From an uncultured Eubacteriales bacterium (lineage in GTDB: Bacteria; Bacillota; Clostridia; TANB77; CAG-508), in NCBI GenBank assembly GCA_902766085.1, contig CACXCH010000125.1, positions 1-6,868 of the forward strand: a DNA stretch of 6,868 nt, in the 5' to 3' direction. Made by a program: the position numbers and the translations under genes. A model generated the notes under the pieces. The model did not search any database. It saw only the letters and a program-made list of their open reading frames with translations, and was not told the origin of the DNA. Below, one piece after another: positions 1 through 5,397 of the stretch. Within the stretch, counting starts at the first letter, position 1. Each line of letters opens with the position of its first letter.

Positions 1-72
1 ATAGCCCCAATTATATTAATAACAATATCGCTTTTATATGCTATTTATATAGATAAAAAAGTTAAAGAATAA
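1..72 (+). CDS. 3' end of a probable membrane protein (partial)
   Basis: The first reading frame is open from the window edge to a TAA at 70-72. The 23 visible residues are a run of hydrophobic amino acids (IAPIILITISLLYAIYI) followed by a charged tail (DKKVKE). This looks like a last transmembrane helix with a lysine-rich cytoplasmic end, as in many transporters and permeases. Too little is present to name a family. A terminator follows at 136-166, so this gene belongs to a separate upstream transcript. Confidence 0.6.
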   Translation: MAPIILITISLLYAIYIDKKVKE

Positions 73-135
73 TACAAATTGTAATTTGTCTTATTAATAT
101 ATGTGCAAATGATTAAAAAATTACAACAAATAAGG

Positions 136-166
136 CTGATAATTAATTTATATTATCAGTTTTTTT
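136..166 (+). terminator. Rho-independent terminator of the upstream gene
   Basis: CTGATAAT (136-143) and ATTATCAG (152-159) form a perfect 8-bp stem around an 8-base loop, followed directly by seven T (160-166). It lies 64 bases after the stop of the partial gene at the left edge and before the promoter of the repair operon, so it separates the two transcripts. Confidence 0.8.
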
Positions 167-190
167 GTGCGAAAATTATATGTCCTAAAA

Positions 191-221
191 TGGCGAGATT
201 TTTTTTAGAATGTGTTATAAT
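191..221 (+). promoter_or_regulatory. Promoter of the ada-alkA/ogt/tag operon
   Basis: A perfect -10 box TATAAT lies at 216-221 and is preceded by TG one base away (extended -10, TGTTATAAT). No good -35 box exists; the nearest match, TGGCGA at 191-196, has a 19-base spacer. A weak -35 with a strong extended -10 fits a promoter that needs an activator, as Ada-type regulators provide. The start of transcription would be near 228, leaving a leader of only about 18 bases. Confidence 0.6.
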
Positions 222-245
222 ATAAATACATGAAAGGAGAAAGAT

Positions 246-1421
246 GTGAAAGAAAAAGAAAATCATTCATTATATGAAATATTTAAGTCAAAAGACGAAA
301 GATTTGATGGAAGATTTTTTATTGGAGTATCATCAACAGGGATTTATTGTAGACCTATATGTAAAGCAAAACTCCCAAAAGAAGAAAACTGTACTTATTA
401 TACAACTCCTGCAGAAGCGGAGGCTGATGGTTTTAGACCTTGTTTAATTTGTAGACCTGAACTTGCCCCAGGCAATTCAAAAATAGATTCTTCAAAGTCA
501 CTAGCATCAAAGGCGACAAAACTATTAGAAGAAAATATAGCAGACGATGGAAACATAGAAAAAATTGCAGATATTTTACAAGTAAGTAGTAGACATTTAA
601 GAAGAGTTTTTAAAGAAGCATATAATGTAACACCAATAGAATATTTACAAACAAGCAGATTATTACTTGCTAAAAAATTACTTACTGATACAAATATTAG
701 TATATTAGATGTTGCAATGGCTTCGGGTTTTGGAAGTTTAAGAAGATTTAATGATGTGTTTAAAAAGCAATATAATTTAACACCAAGCCATTTTAGAAAA
801 GAAATTAATGAGAATAGTGCAAATAGGAACAAAGACATAACCATTAAAGTTGGTTATCATTTGCGATATAAATATAACGATATATTAAATTTTTTAAAGT
901 CTCGTGCTATCTACGGAGTTGAAAAAGGTAAATATTATAGAACAATAAGAATTAGAAAAAACAATGAATATATAACAGGTTACATTATTGTATCAAATGA
1001 TGAGAAAAAGAGTGAGATTAATTTAACAATTTCTGATACATTACTAAAAGTATTGCCACAAGTTATTGGAAAAGTAAAAAATCTGTTTGACTTAAATTCT
1101 GAGCCATATTCAATTTATGAAACATTAAAAGATGTAAATAAAAAAATACCAAATTCATTTTTAATTGGAACTAGAATTCCTGGAAGCATAGATGATTTTG
1201 AAATTTGTGTTAGAGCAGTAATAGGGCAATTAATTAGTGTAAAATCGGCTTGTACAATGTTACAAAGAATAACAGAAAATATAGGAAACAAAATAAATAC
1301 AAATATAGCAGGTTTAGATTATATTTTTCCTACACCTGAAGATATTTTAAATATGAAAGAAGATATATTTAGTGCATTTCGGAACACTAGGAGTTACAAA
1401 AGTAAAATCAAATGCTATTAA
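246..1421 (+). CDS. ada: Ada-type methyl-phosphotriester sensor/AraC regulator fused to AlkA glycosylase, 5' part (frameshifted)
   Basis: This is a cytoplasmic sensor, activator and repair enzyme for methylated DNA. Residues 1-75 are the Ada zinc domain with Cys35, Cys39, Cys66 and Cys69, in the same spacing (X3, X26, X2) as E. coli Ada. Cys35 corresponds to the residue that accepts the methyl group from phosphotriesters. Residues about 85-190 are an AraC-type double helix-turn-helix (SRHLRRVFKEAYNVTP and GFGSLRRFNDVFKKQYNLTP). Residues about 200-310 match the AlkA N-terminal domain, and from about 311 the glycosylase core begins (IPGSIDDFEICVRAVIGQ). Homology is lost after Phe378: the frame runs 13 unrelated codons to a TAA at 1419-1421, while the rest of AlkA continues one base later in another frame (see 1372-1704). 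Removing C1380 would restore a 485-residue fusion, a normal length for this architecture. The start is GTG at 246 with AAAGGAG at 233-239. An ATG two bases earlier is followed at once by TGA and cannot be the start. Confidence 0.85.
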   Translation: MKEKENHSLYEIFKSKDERFDGRFFIGVSSTGIYCRPICKAKLPKEENCTYYTTPAEAEADGFRPCLICRPELAPGNSKIDSSKSLASKATKLLEENIADDGNIEKIADILQVSSRHLRRVFKEAYNVTPIEYLQTSRLLLAKKLLTDTNISILDVAMASGFGSLRRFNDVFKKQYNLTPSHFRKEINENSANRNKDITIKVGYHLRYKYNDILNFLKSRAIYGVEKGKYYRTIRIRKNNEYITGYIIVSNDEKKSEINLTISDTLLKVLPQVIGKVKNLFDLNSEPYSIYETLKDVNKKIPNSFLIGTRIPGSIDDFEICVRAVIGQLISVKSACTMLQRITENIGNKINTNIAGLDYIFPTPEDILNMKEDIFSAFRNTRSYKSKIKCY

Positions 1422-1704
1422 AGAATTAGCAAAATTTTTTATAAGTCAAAAAACTGATTTTAGTAATTGTATTGATACAAAATTTGAAATGAAAAAATTA
1501 TTAGAAATTAAAGGTATAGGAGAATGGACAGCAAAATATATAGCAATGAGGTCAATGAACGATACAGACATATTATTAGACAGTGACTATGCTGTCAAGA
1601 AAATAATAGAAAAGTATAGTATAAATCTTACTGAATTTGAAAAATATAAACCTTTTAGGAGTTATATCACAGTAGGTATATGGAATTTATTAGCAAAAAA
1701 TTAA
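1372..1704 (+). CDS. AlkA-type DNA-3-methyladenine glycosylase, C-terminal part displaced by frameshift
   Basis: This is the second half of the ada-alkA reading frame. Coding homology starts at GGA 1381 (GTLGVTKVKSNAIKELA), matching the LG-x-T-x-x-(K/R)...AI segment of AlkA. Next come the helix-hairpin-helix LLEIKGIGEWTAKYIAMR (about residues 43-60) and the catalytic aspartate in LLDSDYAVKK (Asp72 of this frame, about residue 447 of the repaired fusion). The closing FRSYITVGIWNLL is the family's usual C-terminus. AlkA enzymes flip out and remove alkylated bases such as 3-methyladenine. Everything after the shift is intact, with no stops and all key residues. The only nearby start is GTG at 1372, without a convincing ribosome binding site, so independent translation is doubtful. 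Either the protein is made by +1 frameshifting at TTT-C, or the gene is newly broken, or one base is a sequence error. The ogt gene starts 18 bases later. Confidence 0.75.
   Translation: MHFGTLGVTKVKSNAIKELAKFFISQKTDFSNCIDTKFEMKKLLEIKGIGEWTAKYIAMRSMNDTDILLDSDYAVKKIIEKYSINLTEFEKYKPFRSYITVGIWNLLAKN
1377..1383 (+). other. +1 frameshift site TTT CGG A in ada-alkA
   Basis: In the upstream frame the codons read GCA TTT CGG AAC; in the downstream frame TTC GGA ACA or, skipping C1380, TTT GGA ACA. A phenylalanine tRNA sitting on TTT could slip one base onto TTC, the cognate codon of its usual GAA anticodon. CGG in the A site appears in no other gene of the window, so it could be a slow codon. No long homopolymer is present at the site. 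Whether this is programmed, a mutation or an error cannot be decided here. Confidence 0.45.
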
Positions 1705-1722
1705 AAAAATTAGGAGGTAGCT

Positions 1723-2262
1723 ATGGCATATAAGTGTATATATAAATCACCAAATGACTTTGATAATATATTAATGAAAAGTGATGGAGAATATTTGACT
1801 GGGCTAATATTTATAAATTCTAAAAATGCATCTAAAGATTCAATTAATTGTGAAGAAAAAGATTTGCCAATATTTAGAGAAACAGCTAAATGGCTAGATA
1901 TTTATTTTAGTGGTCAAGAACCTAAATTTACACCCCAATACAAAATAACCAATTTAACTCCATTTAGACAGGAGGTAATTGATATAATGAAATCTATTAA
2001 ATTTGGAAAAACAATGACATATAATGATATATCTAAAGCGATTGCAAAAAGAAGAGAATTAAAAAAAATGTCTGCACAAGCAGTTGGTGGTGCAGTTGGC
2101 TGGAATCCCATTTGCATAATTATTCCTTGCCATAGAGTAGTTGGAACAAATGGGAGTTTAACAGGCTATAGTGGAGGAATAAAAAACAAAGTTGCATTAT
2201 TAACTCTCGAAAAAAATGATATGAATAAATATTTTGTGCCCAAAAGAGGTACTGCTTTATGA
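1723..2262 (+). CDS. ogt: Methylated-DNA--[protein]-cysteine S-methyltransferase (O6-alkylguanine-DNA alkyltransferase)
   Basis: This suicide repair protein moves the alkyl group from O6-alkylguanine (and O4-alkylthymine) in DNA onto its own cysteine. The signature IIIPCHRVVG is at residues 132-141, with the acceptor Cys136. The helix-turn-helix region TPFRQEVIDIMKSIKFGKTMTYNDI (about 79-103) and SAQAVGGAVGWNPI (117-130) follow the family pattern, as does GSLTGYSGG (144-152) after the active site. At 179 residues the length is usual: an N-terminal RNase-H-like domain plus the C-terminal catalytic domain. The residue before AVGGA, usually the arginine finger, is Gln119. AGGAGG (1712-1717) lies 5 bases before the ATG. 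It follows the alkA part by 18 bases and its stop overlaps the tag start, so the three genes form one operon, presumably induced by the Ada regulator. Confidence 0.93.
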   Translation: MAYKCIYKSPNDFDNILMKSDGEYLTGLIFINSKNASKDSINCEEKDLPIFRETAKWLDIYFSGQEPKFTPQYKITNLTPFRQEVIDIMKSIKFGKTMTYNDISKAIAKRRELKKMSAQAVGGAVGWNPICIIIPCHRVVGTNGSLTGYSGGIKNKVALLTLEKNDMNKYFVPKRGTAL

Positions 2263-2801
2263 TGAGATGTAAATGGTGTAATTTAAAAAATGAAAAATAC
2301 ATAGAATATCATGATAATGAGTGGTGCAGGCCTAACTTTGATGATAGATATTTATTTGAAATGTTAATATTAGAGTCTTTTCAAGCAGGGCTTTCTTGGG
2401 AATGTGTGCTAAATAAAAGAGAAGATTTTAGAAAAGCATTTGACAATTTTGATATAGACAAAATATGCAATTATGATAATGAAAAAATACAAGAGTTATT
2501 GAAAAATAAAAAGATAATAAGAAATAAACTAAAAATAAATGCTACTATAAATAATAGTAAAATTTTTAAGAAAATTCAAAATGAATATGGCTCTTTTCAT
2601 AACTATTTAAAAACATTTACAAATGATAAAATGATCTATGAAATAGGTAAAACAACAAACCAGCTATCAGATGATATTTCGAAAGATTTACAAAAAAGAG
2701 GAATGAAATTTGTCGGAAGTACAATTATATATTCTTATTTACAAGCAATTGGAGTTATATATTCACACGATAAAGAATGTTTTTTGTACAAAGAAAATTA
2801 A
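2259..2801 (+). CDS. tag: DNA-3-methyladenine glycosylase I
   Basis: This enzyme hydrolyses the N-glycosidic bond of 3-methyladenine, starting base excision repair. The alignment to E. coli Tag is clear from end to end: RCKWC at the start, then YHDNEW (17-22), LFEMLILESFQAGLSW (32-47) and KRGMKFVGSTIIYSYLQAIG near the end. Tag's zinc ligands correspond to Cys4, His18, His170 and Cys174 (HDKEC). The base-recognition residues correspond to Tyr17, Glu39 and Trp47. Length is 180 residues, as expected. The residue after EW, normally Gly (EWG), is Cys23. The start ATG at 2259 overlaps the ogt TGA as ATGA, typical of translational coupling. A second ATG follows directly at 2262 and would only remove one residue. 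It is the last gene of the alkylation operon, before the terminator at 2887-2921. Confidence 0.93.
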   Translation: MMRCKWCNLKNEKYIEYHDNEWCRPNFDDRYLFEMLILESFQAGLSWECVLNKREDFRKAFDNFDIDKICNYDNEKIQELLKNKKIIRNKLKINATINNSKIFKKIQNEYGSFHNYLKTFTNDKMIYEIGKTTNQLSDDISKDLQKRGMKFVGSTIIYSYLQAIGVIYSHDKECFLYKEN

Positions 2802-2886
2802 GTATGAAAAAACTTAGGTACAATATTTTGCAACTTATGGAAGAACTAAAGTAAAAGTAATAAAGAATAACAGATTACAAAAAGAA

Positions 2887-2921
2887 AATATAGGTTAGAA
2901 AATTCTAATCTATATTTTTTT
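2887..2921 (+). terminator. Rho-independent terminator of the alkylation repair operon
   Basis: ATATAGGTTAGAA (2888-2900) pairs with TTCTAATCTATAT (2903-2915) over 13 positions with one G-T wobble, followed by a run of T to 2921. The innermost A-T pairs probably open to form the loop. It lies 86 bases after the tag stop and just before the merR promoter, so it insulates the two modules. Confidence 0.85.
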
Positions 2922-2938
2922 AAATTTCATAAAAAGCC

Positions 2939-2969
2939 TTGACTTAAAGTTAACTTTAAGTGATATAAT
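2939..2969 (+). promoter_or_regulatory. MerR-type promoter with 19-bp spacer (merR operon)
   Basis: The -35 box is TTGACT (2939-2944) and the -10 box is a perfect TATAAT (2964-2969). The spacer of 19 bases is longer than the usual 17, the hallmark of promoters that MerR-family activators open by untwisting DNA. Transcription would start near 2976, about 28 bases before the merR ATG. The palindromic operator fills the spacer. Confidence 0.85.
2942..2961 (+). promoter_or_regulatory. AdhR/NmlR-type operator (perfect 20-bp palindrome)
   Basis: The 20 bases are a perfect palindrome centred between 2951 and 2952, with core CTTAAAG-TTAA-CTTTAAG. As I recall from published work on Bacillus subtilis AdhR (YraB), its operator is CTTAAAG-N4-CTTTAAG between the -35 and -10 boxes; the match here is exact in sequence and placement. 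The likely ligand is the MerR protein encoded immediately downstream, so the operon is probably autoregulated. Confidence 0.85.
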
Positions 2970-3003
2970 TCAATTGGTTAATAAGAAAAGGAGGAAAACA
3001 AGT

Positions 3004-3453
3004 ATGAGTTATACTATTGGACAAGTTGCTGAAATGATGGGAGTTACACCTTCAACACTTCGCTACTATGATCAAGAAGGATTACTCCCAAAAGTAAACC
3101 GAGTAAACGGAATCAGAGTATTTGAAGATAGTGACTTTGCCTGGCTAAGAATATTAAATTGTTTAAAAAATACGAATATGCCTATTAAGAAAATTAAAGA
3201 ATATGTTGAACTTGCAAAACTTGGAGATTCTTCATTAAAAGAAAGATATGAAATCATAAAAGAACAAAAGCAAAACATATTAGAACAAATAGAGCAATTT
3301 AAATATTATTTAAGAGAAATCGAGTTTAAAGAATGGTATTATGAAACTGCAATTAAAGAAGGAACAGAAAAAAACATGATGGAGAAGATGAAAAATAACC
3401 CATCATTTGACTTAGATGAAATACCTAAAAATACTAAATTAAAAAATAAATAA
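3004..3453 (+). CDS. MerR-family transcriptional regulator, AdhR/NmlR-like thiol switch
   Basis: This is a cytoplasmic DNA-binding regulator. Residues 3-40 form the MerR winged helix-turn-helix (YTIGQVAEMMGVTPSTLRYYDQEGLLP), the recognition region runs to about 70, and residues 80-115 are a charged dimerisation coiled coil. Its only cysteine, Cys53 in LNCLKNTNMPIKKI, is at the position of the conserved redox/electrophile-sensing cysteine of AdhR and NmlR (about 52-54). Together with the AdhR-type operator just upstream this supports a regulator of carbonyl or other electrophile stress. Length is 149 residues, slightly longer than average, with a lysine-rich tail. ATG 3004 is chosen because AAGGAGG (2988-2994) sits 9 bases before it; the in-frame TTG at 2974 falls at the presumed transcription start and has no ribosome binding site. 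The downstream hydrolase and CMD-cupin genes are the likely targets. Confidence 0.92.
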   Translation: MSYTIGQVAEMMGVTPSTLRYYDQEGLLPKVNRVNGIRVFEDSDFAWLRILNCLKNTNMPIKKIKEYVELAKLGDSSLKERYEIIKEQKQNILEQIEQFKYYLREIEFKEWYYETAIKEGTEKNMMEKMKNNPSFDLDEIPKNTKLKNK

Positions 3454-3588
3454 TAAAAGATTAAACATTAAAAATGTATAAGGAAGGCAAATACCTTTAA
3501 AAATAAAAAAGATAAAATAATTTAATACAGTTTTTTTATTATTTAGATTTTAATAAAATAAAAATTAAATAGAAAGGAAGAAATAAAA

Positions 3589-4578
3589 ATGGATGAAAAA
3601 ATAAGCCTAACGGAAAAATGGGATAAAACATTTCAATTATCAGAGAAAGTAAATTATAAAAAGGTTACATTTCATAATAGATATGGAATTACTTTAGTAG
3701 CAGATATGTATGAACCAAAAGAATATTCAGGAAAGTTATCAGCTCTTGCCGTAGCTGGACCTTTTGGAGCCGTAAAAGAACAAGCATCAGGACTTTATGC
3801 AGAAGAAATGGCTCAAAGGGGATATTTAACAATAGCATTTGATCCATCATTTACAGGAGAGTCGAGCGGGACACCAAGATATATGGCAGATCCTTCAATA
3901 AATACAGAAGACTTTCAAGCAACAGTAGATTATTTATCAACACTTGATAATGTCGATTCAGAAAAAATTGGAATAATTGGAATATGTGGTTGGGGAGGAC
4001 TTGCTCTTAATACAGCAGGAATAGACACAAGAATAAAAGCTACTATTGTTTCAACAATGTATGATATGTCAAGAGTAACAGCTAATGGATATTTTGACCA
4101 AGAAAACAATGAAGAAGCAAGATATAACTTAAGAGTTTCTTTGAATAAACAAAGAACAGAAGATTACAAAAATGGAAGTTATAAAAGAGCAGGAGGAGTA
4201 GTTGATCCAGTCCCAGAAGATGCGCCAGATTTCGTAAAACAATATCACGCATATTATAAAACAAAAAGAGGATACCATAGGAGGAGTTTAAACTCTAATG
4301 AAGGATGGAATGTAATAGGAACAATGTCTTATTTAAATACAAAACTTTTCGCATATTCAAATGAAATAAGAAATGCAGTCCTTGTAATTCATGGAGAAAA
4401 AGCGCATTCTCGTTATATGGGAGAAGACGCATATAAAAATATGATAAATGGAAATGAATACACTGATAATAAAGAATTAGTAATAGTTCCAAATGCAACA
4501 CACACTGATCTTTATGATCAAAAAGATAAAATACCATTTGATAAAATTGATGAATTTTTAAGAAAATATTTAAAATAA
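3589..4578 (+). CDS. Alpha/beta hydrolase with cysteine nucleophile (dienelactone-hydrolase-like)
   Basis: A 329-residue alpha/beta hydrolase without signal peptide, so cytoplasmic. The oxyanion region is AVAGPFGAVKEQ (54-65), followed by YAEEMAQRGYLTIAFDPSFTGESSG (70-94), as in the YcjY/COG1073-like group. The nucleophile elbow is GICGWGG (131-137), so the nucleophile would be Cys133, the only cysteine in the protein, as in dienelactone hydrolases. His305 in PNATHTDLYD is the likely catalytic histidine. The acid is less sure: Glu270 in VLVIHGEKAHSRYMGEDAY, or Glu279/Asp280. The middle (about 160-245) is a lid-like insertion. The ATG has AAAGGAAG (3573-3580) upstream. It lies 135 bases after merR with no clear promoter or terminator between, and 18 bases before the CMD-cupin gene, which supports one operon. 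The substrate is unknown; an ester, lactone or thioester of an electrophile is inference. Confidence 0.88.
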   Translation: MDEKISLTEKWDKTFQLSEKVNYKKVTFHNRYGITLVADMYEPKEYSGKLSALAVAGPFGAVKEQASGLYAEEMAQRGYLTIAFDPSFTGESSGTPRYMADPSINTEDFQATVDYLSTLDNVDSEKIGIIGICGWGGLALNTAGIDTRIKATIVSTMYDMSRVTANGYFDQENNEEARYNLRVSLNKQRTEDYKNGSYKRAGGVVDPVPEDAPDFVKQYHAYYKTKRGYHRRSLNSNEGWNVIGTMSYLNTKLFAYSNEIRNAVLVIHGEKAHSRYMGEDAYKNMINGNEYTDNKELVIVPNATHTDLYDQKDKIPFDKIDEFLRKYLK

Positions 4579-4596
4579 GAAAGAGAGGTAAATTAT

Positions 4597-5331
4597 ATGG
4601 AAAAACAAACGGCTGGAAGAGATAATTTAGGGGAATTAGCACCTAAATTTGCTGAATTAAATGATGATGTATTATTTGGGGAAGTATGGTCAAGAGAAGG
4701 AAAATTATCAGCAAGAGACAGGAGTATGATAACAATAGCATCACTAATGTCACAAGGACTATTCCCACAATTAAAAGCACACATTACGATAGGAAAAGAC
4801 CATGGAATAACAAGAGATGAAGTTGTTGAAATTATTACTCAACTTGCATTTTATGCAGGATGGCCAAAGGCTTGGAGTGCATTTTCTATTGTAAAAGAAG
4901 TATATGGAGATGATAATGTTTCAGGTCATGGTGGAATATTTGGATTAGGACAAGAGAATAAAGCTTATGAAAAATATTTTATCGGAAAAAGTTATTTAAA
5001 TTTACTATCAAAACTAACTGACCCATGGGCAATTTCAAATGTTACATTTGAACCAGGTTGCAGAAATAATTGGCACATTCATCATAGCAAGCAACCAATA
5101 GGTCAAGTATTAATTGCAGTTGACGGAGAAGGTTGGTATCAAGAAGAAGGGAAAGAAGCTCAATGCTTAAAGCCTGGAGATGTAGTTGAAATTCCATCAG
5201 GAGTAAAACATTGGCATGGAGCTAAAAAAGACTGCTGGTTTAGCCACATTGCATTTTCTATTCCAAGTGAAGGGGATACAAATGAATGGTTAGAACCAGT
5301 AACCGATGAAGAATATAATAAATTAAAATAA
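4597..5331 (+). CDS. Carboxymuconolactone decarboxylase-like domain fused to a cupin
   Basis: This 244-residue cytoplasmic protein has two domains. Residues about 17-104 are a carboxymuconolactone decarboxylase (CMD)-like helical domain, with EVWSREGKLSARDRSMITIASL (29-50), QLKAHITIGKDHGIT (58-72) and the typical end QLAFYAGWPKAWSA (82-95). It lacks the CxxC pair of the AhpD peroxidase branch, so a thiol-peroxidase role is unlikely. Residues about 130-235 are a cupin: motif 1 has WHIHH (159-163) and GQVLIAVDGEGWYQEEG (169-185), motif 2 has PGDVVEIPSGVKHWHG (193-208). His160, His162 and His205 are the probable metal ligands. GAGAGG (4583-4588) lies 8 bases before the ATG. The gene follows the hydrolase by 18 bases. 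Known CMD enzymes act on lactones from aromatic breakdown, but no aromatic pathway genes are present, so the substrate remains open. No clear terminator is seen after it. Confidence 0.9.
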   Translation: MEKQTAGRDNLGELAPKFAELNDDVLFGEVWSREGKLSARDRSMITIASLMSQGLFPQLKAHITIGKDHGITRDEVVEIITQLAFYAGWPKAWSAFSIVKEVYGDDNVSGHGGIFGLGQENKAYEKYFIGKSYLNLLSKLTDPWAISNVTFEPGCRNNWHIHHSKQPIGQVLIAVDGEGWYQEEGKEAQCLKPGDVVEIPSGVKHWHGAKKDCWFSHIAFSIPSEGDTNEWLEPVTDEEYNKLK

Positions 5332-5397
5332 AAAATCTATAACAAAAATAAATCTAATATAAGCACATAAAGAAAATATATGTAAAAAAAATTGTAA

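Noticed and set aside
1380..1382. CGG reassignment to another amino acid as explanation for the ada-alkA break
   Set aside because: Homology continues in a different frame, so a changed meaning of CGG would not repair the gene; AGG and CGA/CGC/CGT also read sensibly as arginine.
2804..2854. A 16-codon frame (MKKLRYNILQLMEELK) between tag and the terminator, overlapped by another short open stretch (2818-2898)
   Set aside because: There is no ribosome binding site for the small frame, the overlapping stretch has no start codon and runs into the terminator stem, and neither resembles a known family.
2974..3003. Upstream TTG start that would add ten residues to MerR
   Set aside because: It falls at the predicted transcription start, lacks a ribosome binding site, and its added codons are the Shine-Dalgarno region of the ATG at 3004.
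3484..3544. Weak hairpins between merR and the hydrolase gene (AAGG/CCTT at 3484-3497; AAATAAT/ATTATTT at 3515-3544)
   Set aside because: The first stem is four pairs with no T run after it, and the second is AT-only with a 16-base loop. Neither is good enough to call a terminator, so the genes are treated as one operon.
3454..3588. Separate promoter for the hydrolase gene
   Set aside because: Only AT-rich -10-like strings are present, with no TTG-type -35 box and no second copy of the AdhR palindrome.
4295..4642. Minus-strand open frames across the hydrolase and other genes
   Set aside because: They lie opposite well-supported genes, show no family signatures and are expected by chance in such AT-rich coding sequence.
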